DNA of 64,000 nt from Salinarimonas sp. (GCA_020832565.1 JAFIEI010000007.1:1-64000), one strand, 5' to 3'. Positions 53,427 to 64,000 are shown, counted from the first letter of the stretch. The notes: generated by a model not told the origin, from the letters alone. Translations and numbers: made by a program.

Positions 53427-54539
53427 ATGATGCGTCTTGTTCTCGGTTATTCCGACGATACCGTGTTGATGAGTGTGGAACGCGCCATTGCGGAATTTCG
53501 GCACGCGCGCCCCGTGATCATCGAAAACGCCGATATGCGGGCTCTGGTCCTTGGCGTCGAAGACCTCGATGCCGCGCTGTGCCGACGCATCGACGCCGTC
53601 GCCGGCGGGCGTGCGCGCCTGATCTTGACCGGTCCGCGTCTGCGCCGGATCGGCCTCGAGCGTGAAGATGCCGGCGCCGTGGCCATGCCCGTGGTCGATG
53701 CCGAGCGGATCGAAATCCTGGCGCGCCGGGTCCAGGCGCGTGTCGATGCGCCCGTGCGCGCGGCGACCCGGATCGATCTCGACGCGCTCGAACTGGCGGC
53801 CCTGTCCTTCGTGACGCCGGCCGTGCTGGTGATCCCGCTTCCCGAGGAAGTCGAGTACGAGGCCAGTATCCTCACCGTTCCGGGTGATGCGATCGGCGCG
53901 TTCCGCAAGCAGCAGGCGAAACTCCTGCGCATCGCCAGCCGCGCGCCGGTCCCGCTCGAGGGCGCGCATGAAACGGAGTTCGTGGTCTTCCGTGGCGGCG
54001 AGGGCATGCGCGATCAGGTCGCGATCATCGTCGGCAAACCCGATCTCACCAAGCCCGTTTTCGTGCGCCTGCATTCGGCCTGCCTGACGGGGGATCTGTT
54101 CGGTTCACTGAAATGTGATTGCGGCGATCAGCTGCGCGGGGCCGTTCAGGCCATGGCCGAGGGCGATGGTGGAATCCTGCTTTATCTCGACCAAGAGGGT
54201 CGCGGTAACGGCATCGCCAACAAGATCCGCGCCTACAAGCTGCAGTCGGAAGGCTTCGATACCTACGATGCCGACGAGGCGCTCGGCTTCGGCCTCGACC
54301 AGCGTCGCTTCGATTTCGCTGCGCAGATGCTCACCGAGCTCGGCGTCAACAGCGTGCGCGTCCTCACCAACAATCCGCTCAAGATCGGGGCGCTGAAGGA
54401 GGCCGGGCTCGACGTCGTCGCCGATGAACGCTCGGTCGGGCGCACCAACCCGGAAAACGTTCGGTATCTCGCCTCCAAGCGTGATCGTGCCGGCCACATG
54501 ATCGATCTCGACGTCGCCATCGCGCCGCAGAAGGATTGA
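53427..54539 (+). CDS. ribA: GTP cyclohydrolase II (RibA) with N-terminal extension
   Basis: A 370-residue protein. The C-terminal 200 residues are GTP cyclohydrolase II with zinc-binding Cys in HSACLTGDLFGSLKCDCGDQ and the catalytic GGILLYLDQEGRGNGI. The N-terminal 165 residues resemble a degenerate RibB-like domain (RPVIIENADMRALVLGVEDL) that has lost the acidic metal-binding motif of DHBP synthase. It opens the riboflavin pathway in the cytosol. ATG 53427 follows AGGAAA. A clean terminator ends the gene. Confidence 0.92.
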   Translation: MMRLVLGYSDDTVLMSVERAIAEFRHARPVIIENADMRALVLGVEDLDAALCRRIDAVAGGRARLILTGPRLRRIGLEREDAGAVAMPVVDAERIEILARRVQARVDAPVRAATRIDLDALELAALSFVTPAVLVIPLPEEVEYEASILTVPGDAIGAFRKQQAKLLRIASRAPVPLEGAHETEFVVFRGGEGMRDQVAIIVGKPDLTKPVFVRLHSACLTGDLFGSLKCDCGDQLRGAVQAMAEGDGGILLYLDQEGRGNGIANKIRAYKLQSEGFDTYDADEALGFGLDQRRFDFAAQMLTELGVNSVRVLTNNPLKIGALKEAGLDVVADERSVGRTNPENVRYLASKRDRAGHMIDLDVAIAPQKD

Positions 54540-54578
54540 TCCGGCGCGTTCGCCGGCTGTTCGTGGCACTCGCTTTCG

Positions 54579-54620
54579 GGGCTGCGGTGGGTTAAGCCTG
54601 CCGCAGCCCTTGTTCTTTTT
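54579..54620 (+). terminator. Intrinsic terminator after ribA
   Basis: Arms GGGCTGCGG and CCGCAGCCC, a 13-base loop, then TTGTTCTTTTT. Located 40 bases after the ribA stop and 30 bases before the rsmB start. Confidence 0.85.
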
Positions 54621-54649
54621 CAGAGCGCATCGCGCATGGTTGCCGCCGC

Positions 54650-56053
54650 ATGACATCTTTGCCCCGACCCGGCGTGAAGCCGACATCCGATAGCCATGCC
54701 CCGCGCCGCGCCAAGGCCGATACCGAAGGGCTCGCCGCGCGCCGTCTCGCCCTCGATGTCGTCAGCGAGGTGCTGCGCAGCCGCAGGCCGCTCGACGACG
54801 TCTTCACGCAATCTCTGGCGCAGGCGAAGCCGGCACTGCCGGCGCGGGACGCGGCCCTCGCCCGCGCGATCTGTGTCGTGGCATTTCGTCGGCTGGGGAC
54901 GATCCGCATCGCGCTGGGCCAGCGCATGACCGGCAGACCCGCCAAGGGGCGGCTGCGGGATCTGCTCACCGTGATCGCAGCGCAGATCCTGTTTCTGGAT
55001 GTGCCCGACCACGCCGCCGTCGCCACCGGCGTCGCACTCGCGCGGGCCGATTCCGATCTCATGCATTATGCGAAGCTCGTCAACGCGCTCGGCCGGCGGC
55101 TGGCGCGCGAACGCGAGGCGATTCTCGCTGATGCGGGACCGCTCGACGATCTGCCCGACTGGCTGCGTAAGCGCTGGCTGTCGCATCGCGGCGAGGCGGA
55201 CTGCATCGCCATGGCCGCCGTACTGCGCCGGGAAGCGCCGCTCGACCTCACCCTGCGCGACGACGACGATGCCGCCGCCCGCGAACTCTGGGCCAGCCGG
55301 CTCGAGGCCCGCGTACTGCCGACCGGATCGCTGCGGCTGGCTGATCGCAGGGCCGTGGAGACTTTGCCCGGCTATGAAGAAGGCGCGTGGCTGGTACAGG
55401 ATGCCGCCGCTGCCATTCCCGCCCGCCTGCTCGGCGTCGAACCGGGCGAGCGTGTCGCCGATCTGTGTGCGGCACCGGGCGGCAAGACGGCGCAGCTCGC
55501 CGCGCGCAATGCACAGGTGCTCGCCGTCGATCGCTCGGCGAAGCGGCTCGAACGGGTCTCGGAGAATCTGGCGCGGCTGCGGCTCGGCGCCGAATTGCGC
55601 GCAGCCGACGTACTGGCGCTGGAGGAGGAGCTGCTCTTCGATGCGATCCTGCTCGATGCTCCCTGCTCCGCCACCGGAACCCTGCGCCGCCACCCCGATG
55701 TCGCCTGGACGAAGACGCCGGACGATATCGTCAAGCTCGCCGATCTGCAGCGCCGGCTCATCGACAAGGCCGTCTCCATGCTCGCTCCGGGGGGACGGCT
55801 CGTCTATTGCACCTGTTCGCTGGAGCCCGATGAGGGCGAGGCGCAGGCCCGTTACCTGCTGAAGCGGCATCCGGAAATGATGCGCCTTGCGATCACCGCC
55901 GACGAACTCGCCGTCGCGGGGCCTGCCGGGGATCTGGCCGGGCTGATCGATGCCCAGGGCGATTTCCGGGCCCTGCCGCATCGCGGCGGCCCCGGACTGA
56001 TAGAAGGCCTCGACGGGTTCTTCGCCGCCCGGTTTCGCAAATCTCCCGGCTGA
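54650..56053 (+). CDS. rsmB: RsmB-type 16S rRNA m5C methyltransferase
   Basis: A 467-residue protein with an N-terminal NusB-like helical domain and a C-terminal Rossmann methyltransferase. SAM binding is at VADLCAAPGGKTAQLAA; the two catalytic Cys are in DAPCSATGTLRRHPD and YCTCSLEPDEGE. It methylates C967 of 16S rRNA in E. coli relatives. ATG 54650. It is followed by a heparinase-family gene, a common pairing in Hyphomicrobiales. Confidence 0.93.
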   Translation: MTSLPRPGVKPTSDSHAPRRAKADTEGLAARRLALDVVSEVLRSRRPLDDVFTQSLAQAKPALPARDAALARAICVVAFRRLGTIRIALGQRMTGRPAKGRLRDLLTVIAAQILFLDVPDHAAVATGVALARADSDLMHYAKLVNALGRRLAREREAILADAGPLDDLPDWLRKRWLSHRGEADCIAMAAVLRREAPLDLTLRDDDDAAARELWASRLEARVLPTGSLRLADRRAVETLPGYEEGAWLVQDAAAAIPARLLGVEPGERVADLCAAPGGKTAQLAARNAQVLAVDRSAKRLERVSENLARLRLGAELRAADVLALEEELLFDAILLDAPCSATGTLRRHPDVAWTKTPDDIVKLADLQRRLIDKAVSMLAPGGRLVYCTCSLEPDEGEAQARYLLKRHPEMMRLAITADELAVAGPAGDLAGLIDAQGDFRALPHRGGPGLIEGLDGFFAARFRKSPG

Positions 56054-56262
56054 TCCGAGCCGCGGCGCAACGGCGCGTGCGCGATTGCAGGCCTGATAAG
56101 GCTGTGATTGCACGAATTTATGCCATTCCCGAAACGCCTTGTTAACCATGCCGGGGTCAGGTGTGAGAGTATGGGCGCCGGTGCGCGCGTACCCGAAGCG
56201 ATACGGCCGGGTTCCGGTCACGGGCACGACGGCGCGACACGCGATTGCGGGTGGGGGATTGA

Positions 56263-57969
56263 TTGAGTGCGGGCACCGATCGCTGGCGCATTTACGGGCT
56301 GGCCCTGCATGAAGCGGGGCGTGCCCTGCGCGATGGTGCGCGGCGCATGCTCGGCATCGGTGCCGTGCGCAAGCGCGTGCCCGAGCGTCTCCTGATTGTC
56401 CCACCGGATCTGCGCACTTCCGATGCCACCATCGCCAACGACATCTATGCCGGCTCCTTCGTCTTCGGCGGGCGGGCGGTCACGACCGGCGGGCGCTCGC
56501 CTTTCGGGCTGACGCCGCCGTCACGACACTGGGCCGAGATCCTCTACGGTTTCGGCTGGCTGCGGCATTTGCGGGCTGCGGATACGGCGCTGGCACGGGC
56601 CAATGCGCGCGCACTCGTGGGTGAATTCCTCGCGCGTCAGCCGGATGCGACGGCGCGCGCGACGGAAGTCACGGCGCGCCGCGTGATCGCCTTCCTCAGC
56701 CAATCGCCGCTGATCCTCGACGGCGCGGACCACGCCTTCTACCACAAGCTGATGCGTGCGCTGGGGCGGGATCTGCGCCGCCTGCAGCGGGCCATGGCGT
56801 CCCAGCCCCGCCCCCTCGCCCGGTTGCAGGCCGCGGTGGCGGTCACCTATGCCGGGCTCAGCCTCGAGGGTTTCGAGGGCATCGCCCGACGTGCCTCGCG
56901 CATTCTCGCCCGCGAACTCGATGCGCAGATCCTCCCCGATGGCGGCCATGTCGGGCGCAACCCCAAGACCGTGCTCGAATTGTTGCTCGATCTCCTCCCG
57001 CTCAAGCAGGTTTATCTCGCACGCGGCATAGAGCCGCCGGCGGAGCTGTTGCAGGCGCTCGACCGGATTCCGCCGCTCCTGCGCCTGATGCGCCATGGTG
57101 ACGGAACGCTCGCCCTGTTCAACGGCATGGGCTCGACCCCGGTCGACCATCTCACCACGCTGCTGTTCTACGACGAAGCGCGAGGCAGCCCCCTGCAGCG
57201 CGCGCTCGTCTCCGGTTTCGAGCGAATCGCCGCGCGCGATGCGCTGCTGATCGCCGATACCGGCGCTGCGCCGCCACCCGTCCATGCGGCGGAGGCCGGG
57301 GCGGGGCCGGGCGCGTTCGAATTCTCCGTGCGTGGCCAGCGCATGATCGTCAATTGCGGCGCGCCGCGCGGGCGCGACGATCCGATCGCCATGCTCGCGC
57401 GCAGCACCGCTGCACATAGTACGCTGGGCCTTGCCGATACCGCCTGCGCGCAGTTTCTCACCGAATCCGGCTGGTTCGGGCGCCGGCTCGTGGCGCGCTG
57501 GCTGATCAGGCGCCTCGGCCCCGTCATGCTGCGCGGGCCGCAAAATGTCTCCGTGGAGCGCCCCAGCCCCTTGCGTCTGCGCATGCATCACGACGGCTAT
57601 GCCGCCGCCTTCGGCGTGACGCACGAACGGCGTCTGACACTGGCGCCCGAGGGTGACGTTCTCGAAGGCGAGGACCGGCTCGAAGGCACCTTTGCCGGCA
57701 CGCCGGATGCCCGTGCCGAGATCCGCTTCCATCTGCATCCCGCGATTCGCGCGAGTCTGGCCCAGGGCGGGCGCATCGCCATGCTGGTCCTGCCGGACGG
57801 GGAGGCCTGGCAGGTCCGCGCGCCGGGGCTCACATTCACCCTCGAGGAGAGCATCTTCCTCGCCGCGACCGACGGCGCGCGCAAGAGCGAGCAACTGGTC
57901 CTGCGCTTTCCGGCAGCGGGTGCCGCTCCCGTGCAATGGCGCTTCGAGCGGCTCACCGGGGCGCGTTGA
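56263..57969 (+). CDS. Heparinase II/III family protein
   Basis: A 568-residue protein with the alginate-lyase-like helical domain in its first 300 residues and a heparinase II/III beta domain in the second half (RMIVNCGAPRGRDDPIAMLA, STAAHSTLGLADTACAQFL). A TTG start at 56263 with GGGGGA upstream is assumed because no ATG is placed well. There is no signal peptide, so the role is probably intracellular; the substrate is unknown. Confidence 0.85.
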   Translation: MSAGTDRWRIYGLALHEAGRALRDGARRMLGIGAVRKRVPERLLIVPPDLRTSDATIANDIYAGSFVFGGRAVTTGGRSPFGLTPPSRHWAEILYGFGWLRHLRAADTALARANARALVGEFLARQPDATARATEVTARRVIAFLSQSPLILDGADHAFYHKLMRALGRDLRRLQRAMASQPRPLARLQAAVAVTYAGLSLEGFEGIARRASRILARELDAQILPDGGHVGRNPKTVLELLLDLLPLKQVYLARGIEPPAELLQALDRIPPLLRLMRHGDGTLALFNGMGSTPVDHLTTLLFYDEARGSPLQRALVSGFERIAARDALLIADTGAAPPPVHAAEAGAGPGAFEFSVRGQRMIVNCGAPRGRDDPIAMLARSTAAHSTLGLADTACAQFLTESGWFGRRLVARWLIRRLGPVMLRGPQNVSVERPSPLRLRMHHDGYAAAFGVTHERRLTLAPEGDVLEGEDRLEGTFAGTPDARAEIRFHLHPAIRASLAQGGRIAMLVLPDGEAWQVRAPGLTFTLEESIFLAATDGARKSEQLVLRFPAAGAAPVQWRFERLTGAR

Positions 57970-58062
57970 CACCCTGCCGACGCGATTGCGCTTGAAAAGC
58001 GTGGCGCGGCCAGCTATATCCCTCCCGTCAGCTCTGGTTGCGATGCACTGCATCGTATGTCG

Positions 58063-58098
58063 GGAGTGGGCCCCACCGGGTCCGCTCCTTAAATTTTT
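58063..58098 (+). terminator. Terminator-like hairpin in front of rimP
   Basis: Eleven-base arms GGAGTGGGCCC and GGGTCCGCTCC (two G-U pairs in RNA) around CACC, followed by TTAAATTTTT. A second small hairpin (CGATGC/GCATCG) precedes it. It either ends the heparinase-family transcript or attenuates the rimP-nusA-infB operon. Confidence 0.75.
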
Positions 58099-58164
58099 GG
58101 ACCGTCGAGATCCCGGTCCCGAAGCGACGCGATGCACCTCCCGCCGGACGAAACGGATTGAGTG

Positions 58165-58836
58165 ATGTCGAGCGCGAACGAACAGCGTCTTGTGAAGGAA
58201 TCGGGTGTCGCCGCACGTGTTGCGGCGATCGTCGAGCCCGTGATCGAGGATCTGGGCTATCGCCTGGTGCGTGTGCGCGTCACCGGCACGAACGGCTGCA
58301 CGGTCCAGATCATGGCCGAACGCCCGGACGGCACCATGAACGTGGCTGATTGCGAGACCGTGAGCCACGCGGTTTCTCCGGCTCTCGACGTGGACGATCC
58401 GATCGATCGGGCGTATCATCTCGAAGTGTCTTCGCCGGGAATCGACCGCCCGCTGGTGCGTCCCGAGGATTTCATTCGCTGGGCCGGATACGAGGCGAAG
58501 ATCGAAATGGCCGTGCCGATCGCGGGCCGCAAGCGTTATCGCGGCGTGATCGAGGGGGCCGAGGGCGCCACCGCGCTCGTTCGCCTGCCCGATGCGCCGG
58601 ATGGGATCGACCCGCTCGCGCGGCTGCCGATCGGTGATATCGGCGAGGCGCGGCTGGTCCTGACGGATGATCTGATTCGCGAATCGCTGCGCCGGGGCAC
58701 GGCCCCGACCGCCGATGACGCGGACGAAACGGAAGAATTCGAAGCCGGCGACGATGACGGCTCCGAGGCGGGTGATGCGGCGCAGGCGCCGGATCGCCCC
58801 CATAACGACAACGCCAGCAAGTCCACGAAGGAGTGA
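58165..58836 (+). CDS. rimP: RimP, ribosome maturation factor
   Basis: A 223-residue RimP. The N-terminal domain has [16 protein letters not shown]; the central [20 protein letters not shown] is the family signature. A 50-residue acidic tail follows the usual 170-residue core. It acts in 30S subunit maturation. ATG 58165 is chosen over GTG 58162. Five bases separate its stop from the nusA ATG. Confidence 0.95.
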   Translation: MSSANEQRLVKESGVAARVAAIVEPVIEDLGYRLVRVRVTGTNGCTVQIMAERPDGTMNVADCETVSHAVSPALDVDDPIDRAYHLEVSSPGIDRPLVRPEDFIRWAGYEAKIEMAVPIAGRKRYRGVIEGAEGATALVRLPDAPDGIDPLARLPIGDIGEARLVLTDDLIRESLRRGTAPTADDADETEEFEAGDDDGSEAGDAAQAPDRPHNDNASKSTKE

Positions 58837-58841
58837 CCTCG

Positions 58842-60533
58842 ATGGCCATCAGTGCCAACAGGCTTGAACTTCTGCAGATCGCCGATGCGGTCGCGCGTGA
58901 AAAGGTCATCGACCGTCAGATCGTGCTCGCCGCCATGGAAGACGCGATCCAGAAGGCCGCCCGCGCCCGCTACGGCAGCGAGACCGAGGTGCGCGCCGAG
59001 ATCAATCCGCGTACCGGCGAGATCGCCCTGTCGCGCCTGCTCCAGGTGGTCGAGGAGGTCGATAATCCGGCCATCGAGATCTCGCTGGAGGATGCCCGTC
59101 ACCGCAATCCCGGGGCGCTGATCGGCGACTTCATCGCCGAGACCCTGCCGCCCTTCGATTTCGGGCGCATCTCGGCGCAATCGGCCAAGCAGGTCATCGT
59201 GCAGAAAGTGCGCGATGCCGAGCGCGACCGCCAGTTCGAGGAATTCAAGGATCGCGTCGGCGAGATCATCAACGGCCAGGTCAAGCGCGTCGAATACGGC
59301 AACGTCATCGTCGATCTCGGTCGTGCCGAGGCGATCGTGCGCCGCGACGACCTGATCCCGCGCGAGACCTTCCGCCCGGGCGATCGCATCCGCGCCTATC
59401 TCTACGACGTGCGCCGCGAGACGCGTGGGCCGCAGATCTTCCTGTCGCGCACGCATCCGCAATTCATGGCCAAGCTGTTCGGCCAGGAAGTCCCCGAGAT
59501 CTACGACAATGTCGTGACCATCAAGGCGGTGGCCCGTGATCCGGGTTCGCGCGCCAAGATCGCCGTGATCTCGCGCGATTCCTCCATCGATCCGGTCGGT
59601 GCCTGCGTCGGTATGCGCGGCTCTCGCGTGCAGGCGGTCGTCGGCGAGTTGCAGGGCGAGAAGATCGACATCATCCCCTGGTCGGAGGACGAGGCCACCT
59701 TCATCGTCAACGCGCTGCAGCCGGCCGAGGTGGTCAAGGTCGTGCTCGACGAGGACAGCGAGCGCATCGAGGTGGTCGTCCCCGACGAGCAGCTCTCGCT
59801 CGCGATCGGCCGCCGCGGCCAGAACGTGCGGCTGGCTTCCCAGCTCACGGGCTGGGATATCGACATCCTCACCGAAGCCGAGGAATCCGAGCGTCGTCAG
59901 AAGGAATTCAACGAGCGCTCCGAACTGTTCATGGCTGCGCTCGATGTCGATGAGGTGGTCGGCCAGCTGCTCGCCTCCGAGGGTTTCCGCTCGATCGAGG
60001 AAATCGCCTATGTCGAAATCGACGAGGTGGCCAATATCGAGGGTTTCGACGAGGAGACCGCCCAGGAGATCCAGACCCGTGCGCGCGAATATCTCGAGCG
60101 TATCGAGGAAGAGAACGACGCCAAACGCCGCGAGCTCGGTGTCACCGACGAATTGCTGGAGGTTGCCGGCCTGACTTCGGCGATGCTGGTGGCGCTCGGC
60201 GAGAACGACGTGAAGACGATGGAGGATTTCGCCGGCTGTGCCACGGATGATCTCGTCGGCTACACGGAAGGCCGTGGCGCCGAGGCCGTACGCCATGCCG
60301 GTTTCCTCGACGGTTTCGACGTGTCGCGCGCCGATGCCGAAGCCATGATCATGGATGCGCGCATCCGTGCCGGCTGGATCGAGGCGCCCGTCGAGGAAGA
60401 AGAGGCGGTCGAGGGCGAAGTAGACTCGGAAGCGATGACGGATGCGGCCGAGACGGCGGCAGACGAAACGGTTTTCCAGGCCGGTGAGCAAGCCGGTGAT
60501 CAGGCCGGTGAGAATTTGGAAACGGACCGGTGA
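58842..60533 (+). CDS. nusA: NusA, transcription termination/antitermination factor
   Basis: A 563-residue NusA. In order: the N-terminal RNA polymerase-binding domain, S1 ([20 protein letters not shown]), KH1 and KH2 ([38 protein letters not shown]) and helix-hairpin-helix repeats near residues 400-500. The last 50 residues are acidic and low in complexity. ATG 58842 follows AAGGAG. Central gene of the rimP-nusA-ylxR-infB operon. Confidence 0.97.
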   Translation: MAISANRLELLQIADAVAREKVIDRQIVLAAMEDAIQKAARARYGSETEVRAEINPRTGEIALSRLLQVVEEVDNPAIEISLEDARHRNPGALIGDFIAETLPPFDFGRISAQSAKQVIVQKVRDAERDRQFEEFKDRVGEIINGQVKRVEYGNVIVDLGRAEAIVRRDDLIPRETFRPGDRIRAYLYDVRRETRGPQIFLSRTHPQFMAKLFGQEVPEIYDNVVTIKAVARDPGSRAKIAVISRDSSIDPVGACVGMRGSRVQAVVGELQGEKIDIIPWSEDEATFIVNALQPAEVVKVVLDEDSERIEVVVPDEQLSLAIGRRGQNVRLASQLTGWDIDILTEAEESERRQKEFNERSELFMAALDVDEVVGQLLASEGFRSIEEIAYVEIDEVANIEGFDEETAQEIQTRAREYLERIEEENDAKRRELGVTDELLEVAGLTSAMLVALGENDVKTMEDFAGCATDDLVGYTEGRGAEAVRHAGFLDGFDVSRADAEAMIMDARIRAGWIEAPVEEEEAVEGEVDSEAMTDAAETAADETVFQAGEQAGDQAGENLETDR

Positions 60534-60603
60534 ACGGGCCCTTTCGGGCCTTTCCGGTCACCATGACCAGAGACCGCCGGGAGGCGGTGAAGGAGGTTGG
60601 CGC

Positions 60604-61266
60604 GTGCCGCGTCGGGAACAACGACGAACCTGTATCGCCACCCGCGAGGTGCGCGAACCCGACGAGCTCATCCGTTTCGCGGTGAGCCCGCAGGGCGAAG
60701 TCGTTCCCGATCTCAAGCAGCGCCTGCCCGGTCGCGGCGCCTGGGTCAGCGCCCGGCGCGATGCGGTCGAGGCGGCCTTGCAGCGCAAGGCCTTTGCCCG
60801 CGCCTTCAAGGCTTCGGTGAATGCACCGGCGAATCTCGCCGATCGCATCGAGGCCGATCTTCTGATCGATCTGCGCCAGGCTCTTGCTCTGGCCAACAAG
60901 GCCGGAAACGTGGTCTCGGGCTTCCACAAGGTGGAGGGCGCGATTGCTTCCGGTGATATCGTGGCGTTGATCCATGCGGCGGAAGCCGCAGCGGATGGGC
61001 GCCGCAAAATCGCACAGGCGCTGCGACGGTGCCTCGGTGACGGTGCGGAAATGATCCCAGTGATCGATTTTCTCTCCGGCGACGATTTGGATTTGGCTTT
61101 GGGCCGGTCTCGTGTGATACATGCAGCCCTCGTCGCGGGCGCTGGAAGCCGAGGCTTCCTCGAGCGCTGGCGGCGGCTATGCGTGTTTCGCGGATCCATC
61201 GCCATGGCGGACGCTCCTCATGAGGAGGAGCGCAGCCTTGATGATAACGAACCCGCAGGATTGTGA
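60604..61266 (+). CDS. YlxR-like RNA-binding protein fused to an L7Ae-like domain
   Basis: A 220-residue protein. Residues 1-80 match YlxR/DUF448 ([39 protein letters not shown]); residues 90-170 resemble a ribosomal L7Ae/L30e-like RNA-binding fold ([20 protein letters not shown]). The fusion is usual for alphaproteobacteria. Start GTG 60604 with AAGGAGG upstream. Between nusA and infB as expected. Confidence 0.92.
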   Translation: MPRREQRRTCIATREVREPDELIRFAVSPQGEVVPDLKQRLPGRGAWVSARRDAVEAALQRKAFARAFKASVNAPANLADRIEADLLIDLRQALALANKAGNVVSGFHKVEGAIASGDIVALIHAAEAAADGRRKIAQALRRCLGDGAEMIPVIDFLSGDDLDLALGRSRVIHAALVAGAGSRGFLERWRRLCVFRGSIAMADAPHEEERSLDDNEPAGL

Positions 61267-61271
61267 GCGGA

Positions 61272-64000
61272 ATGTCTGATACGAATAACCCGGGCGACAA
61301 GACTCTTCAGGTTTCGTCCTCCAAGACCCTGACCCTCAAGCGCCGTGGCGAGCAAGGAACGGTTCGCCAGAGCTTCTCCCATGGCCGCACCAAGCAGGTC
61401 GTGGTCGAAAAGGTGAAGCGGCGGAGCGTCGGCCCCGGCGAGACGGCCAAGGATGCGTCGAAGGATGCACCGAAGGAGGCGGCCAAGGCGGCTGCGCCCG
61501 GTGCTTCTGCGACGAAGCCGGTTTCCTCGCGCGAATCCGCTGCCCCCCGCCAGCCTGCCCGTCCCGGACGCGGCGGTGGCGTCGTCCTGCGCACGCTGAG
61601 CGAGAGCGAGATCGATGCCCGTGCGGCAGCGCTCGCCGATGCCAAGCGCCGCGAGGAAGAGGAGCGCCAGCGCCGCGAGGCCGAAGAGCGTGCCCGCATC
61701 GAAGCCGAGGCTCGCGCCAAGGCGGAGGCGGAAGCCGCACGCAAGGCCGAAGAGGAAGAGCGCCAGCGCCGCGAGGCCGAGGCCGCCGACGGCGCCAAGC
61801 AGAGCGCTGCAGCCGATGTCGCCGACAAGTCTGCAGCCAAGGTTGCAGCCAAGGTTGCAGCCAAGCCTGCCGACACGAGTGCAGCCGAAGCCGAGACGGC
61901 CAAGGCCGACGAACCGGCATCGCTCGAAGCGGCTCCGTCCGCGCGTCCCCTGCGCGACATGCGCAAGCCGCCGAGCCTCGACGATCTCGCAAAGCCTGAA
62001 CCGCCCCCCGAGAAGCCGGCCGAGAAGGCTGCCGAAGCAAAGGCCGACAAGCCCGAGGACAGCGGCAAGGCCGCAGCACGTCCCGCCGCCAAGGCGCCGC
62101 CGTCGCGTGCCCGCGCTGCGGAAGAAGACGATGCGCCGCGTGGTGGCCGCAAGGGTGCCGCGAAGGTGCCGGCTCCGCCGAAGGCTCCCAAGGGGGCCGG
62201 CGACGATCGCCGTCGCGGTCGCCTGACCGTGACCAAGGCGCTTTCCGGTGACGACGAGCGCACGCGTTCGGTCGCCTCTTTCCGCCGGCGCATGCAGCGC
62301 CTGACCGGCAAGGGCGCGTCCGAGCCGAAGGAAAAGATCTCCCGCGAGGTCATCGTCCCCGAGACGATCACCATCCAGGAGCTCGCCAACCGCATGGCCG
62401 AGCGCGGCGTCGACGTGATCCGCCTGCTGATGAAGCAGGGCGCGATGCACAAGATCACCGACGTGATCGATGCCGATACCGCCCAGCTCGTGGCCGAGGA
62501 AATGGGTCACACGGTCAAGCGCGTGGCGGAATCCGACGTGGAAGAAGGCTTGTTCGACGATGCCGATCCGCCGGAGACGCTGCAGACGCGTCCGCCGGTC
62601 GTGACCATCATGGGCCATGTCGACCACGGCAAGACCTCGCTGCTCGACGCCATCCGCAAGACCAACGTGGTTTCCGGGGAAGCGGGTGGCATCACCCAGC
62701 ATATCGGCGCCTATCAGGTTCCGAGCCCGAGCGGCGGCAAGGTCTCCTTCGTCGACACGCCCGGCCACGCGGCCTTCACCGCGATGCGTGCACGCGGTGC
62801 CCAGGTGACGGATATCGTGGTTCTGGTCGTGGCCGCCGATGACGGCGTCATGCCCCAGACGATCGAGGCGATCAGCCATGCCAAGGCGGCCGGCGTGCCG
62901 CTGGTCGTGGCTATCAACAAGATCGACAAGCCCGAGGCCGATCCGCAGCGTGTGCGTACCGAATTGCTGCAGCACGACGTGCAGGTCGAATCCATGGGCG
63001 GCGAAACGCTCGAATTCGAAGTCTCGGCCAAGACCCGCGATGGTCTCCCGGCATTGCTCGAAGGCTTGCAGCTCCAGGCCGAGATCCTCGATCTCAAGGC
63101 CAATCCGGGCCGGCTCGCCGAAGGCACCGTCATCGAAGCCAAGCTCGATCGCGGTCGCGGTCCCGTCGCCACCGTGCTCGTCCAGCGCGGTACGCTCAAG
63201 ACCGGCGATATCGTCGTCGCGGGCGCCGAATGGGGCCGCGTACGTGCCCTGATCAGCGATACCGGGGACAAGATCGACGAGGCAGGGCCTTCCATGCCGG
63301 CGGAGATCCTCGGCTTCAACGGCACGCCCGAAGCCGGCGACCGCGTCGCGGTCGTCGAGAGCGAGGCGCGTGCCCGCGAGATTACCGAGTATCGTGTCCG
63401 CCGCAAGCGCGACTTCCTGGCCGCGCGCACCGGCGGGACCACCCGCTCGCTCGCGGACATGATGCGCGATCTGAAGGAAGGCGCCGATCGGCAGGAATTC
63501 CCGCTCGTCATCAAGGGTGACGTGCAGGGTTCGGTCGAGGCGATCATCGGCGCGCTGGAAAAGGCCGGCAACGACGAAGTCAGTGCCCGGATCCTGCATG
63601 CGGGTGTCGGCGGCATCACCGAGTCGGATGTCACCCTGGCGGAAGCCTCGGATGCCATCATCATCGGCTTCAACGTCCGTGCCTTCAAGGAAGCGCGCGA
63701 ACTCGCCGCCCGCAACGGTACCGAGATCCGCTACTACAACATCATCTACGATCTCGTGGACGATGTGAAAGCGGCGATGTCGGGCATGCTGGCGCCGACC
63801 CTGCGCGAGACGCGTCTGGGCGAGGCCGAGATCCTGGAAGTCTTCAACGTCTCCAAGGTCGGCAAGGTCGCCGGTTGCCGCGTGCTCGACGGCAATGTCC
63901 AGCGCGGCGCCCATGTCCGCCTGATCCGCGACAACGTCGTGATCCACGAAGGCAAGCTCAGCCAGCTCAAGCGCTTCAAGGACGATGCGCGCGAGGTGGT
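61272..64000 (+). CDS. infB: Translation initiation factor IF-2 (3' end outside window)
   Basis: 909 codons are visible from ATG 61272 and the frame is still open at the edge. The first about 350 residues are Ala/Lys/Glu-rich and repetitive ([11 protein letters not shown] and VAAKVAAKP units). The IF2N domain follows ([20 protein letters not shown]), then the GTPase with GHVDHGKTS near residue 446, [12 protein letters not shown] and SAK motifs, and domains II and III. It places initiator tRNA on the ribosome. Five bases behind ylxR. Confidence 0.97.
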   Translation, partial: MSDTNNPGDKTLQVSSSKTLTLKRRGEQGTVRQSFSHGRTKQVVVEKVKRRSVGPGETAKDASKDAPKEAAKAAAPGASATKPVSSRESAAPRQPARPGRGGGVVLRTLSESEIDARAAALADAKRREEEERQRREAEERARIEAEARAKAEAEAARKAEEEERQRREAEAADGAKQSAAADVADKSAAKVAAKVAAKPADTSAAEAETAKADEPASLEAAPSARPLRDMRKPPSLDDLAKPEPPPEKPAEKAAEAKADKPEDSGKAAARPAAKAPPSRARAAEEDDAPRGGRKGAAKVPAPPKAPKGAGDDRRRGRLTVTKALSGDDERTRSVASFRRRMQRLTGKGASEPKEKISREVIVPETITIQELANRMAERGVDVIRLLMKQGAMHKITDVIDADTAQLVAEEMGHTVKRVAESDVEEGLFDDADPPETLQTRPPVVTIMGHVDHGKTSLLDAIRKTNVVSGEAGGITQHIGAYQVPSPSGGKVSFVDTPGHAAFTAMRARGAQVTDIVVLVVAADDGVMPQTIEAISHAKAAGVPLVVAINKIDKPEADPQRVRTELLQHDVQVESMGGETLEFEVSAKTRDGLPALLEGLQLQAEILDLKANPGRLAEGTVIEAKLDRGRGPVATVLVQRGTLKTGDIVVAGAEWGRVRALISDTGDKIDEAGPSMPAEILGFNGTPEAGDRVAVVESEARAREITEYRVRRKRDFLAARTGGTTRSLADMMRDLKEGADRQEFPLVIKGDVQGSVEAIIGALEKAGNDEVSARILHAGVGGITESDVTLAEASDAIIIGFNVRAFKEARELAARNGTEIRYYNIIYDLVDDVKAAMSGMLAPTLRETRLGEAEILEVFNVSKVGKVAGCRVLDGNVQRGAHVRLIRDNVVIHEGKLSQLKRFKDDAREV

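Noticed and set aside
61218-63947. A 909-codon open frame antisense to infB
   Set aside because: It mirrors the infB frame in GC-rich codons, its protein is low-complexity without domains, and infB is clearly the real gene.

Overview
This window comes from the chromosome of a GC-rich alphaproteobacterium, most likely of the Hyphomicrobiales (Rhizobiales). Supporting evidence is the hslV/hslU pair beside hisB-DUF2628-hisH-hisA, a CpaB-F type tad pilus locus, a GTP cyclohydrolase II with an N-terminal extension, and the rimP-nusA-ylxR-infB order. Genus cannot be fixed by reading alone.

Layout: positions 1 to about 1404 are the right arm of a genomic island. It is AT-richer than the rest, carries a NYN-domain protein and an unknown truncated gene, and interrupts comM just before the Walker A codons. 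Positions 2.1-11.5 kb are metabolic and stress genes: a GMC oxidoreductase, a TPR protein, a LysR regulator facing a secreted protein, a Yip1 protein, a copper-efflux operon copA-cueR behind a MerR-type operator, and a glutathionyl-hydroquinone reductase. Positions 11.6-18 kb hold hslU and hslV, split by a zeta-toxin-like kinase on the other strand, then hisB, DUF2628, hisH, hisA and a tandem universal stress protein. Positions 18-25.1 kb carry a CvrA/NhaP2-type antiporter and, on the minus strand, rnr, DUF983, NUDIX and MFS genes closely spaced in one direction.

Positions 25.2-30.3 kb are a sugar-acid locus: IclR regulator and 2-dehydro-3-deoxygalactonokinase, divergent from a complete tripartite tricarboxylate transporter (tctC, tctB, tctA). 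A CelD-like acyltransferase and an eamA-cobW pair follow. Positions 34.1-46.1 kb are a tad/Flp pilus locus with two Flp pilins, cpaB, cpaC, cpaD, cpaE, cpaF, tadB and tadC on the minus strand. A CpaC-N-like secreted protein and two TadE-like pseudopilins lie on the plus strand. No prepilin peptidase (cpaA/tadV) or tadD is present. Positions 46.2-54.5 kb hold a membrane alpha/beta hydrolase, a MerR regulator, a branched-chain aminotransferase, an orphan FlgC-like protein, a type II haloacid dehalogenase, cytochrome b561, a RibD-type reductase and ribA. The right end is rsmB, a heparinase-family gene and the translation/transcription operon rimP, nusA, ylxR and infB, the last cut by the window edge.

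I found no CRISPR array, rRNA or tRNA. The most unusual items are the comM-disrupting island, the kinase inside hslVU, the DgoK/TctCBA locus, the AT-rich tract before tadE, the orphan FlgC-like gene and the terminator-like hairpin in front of rimP-nusA.
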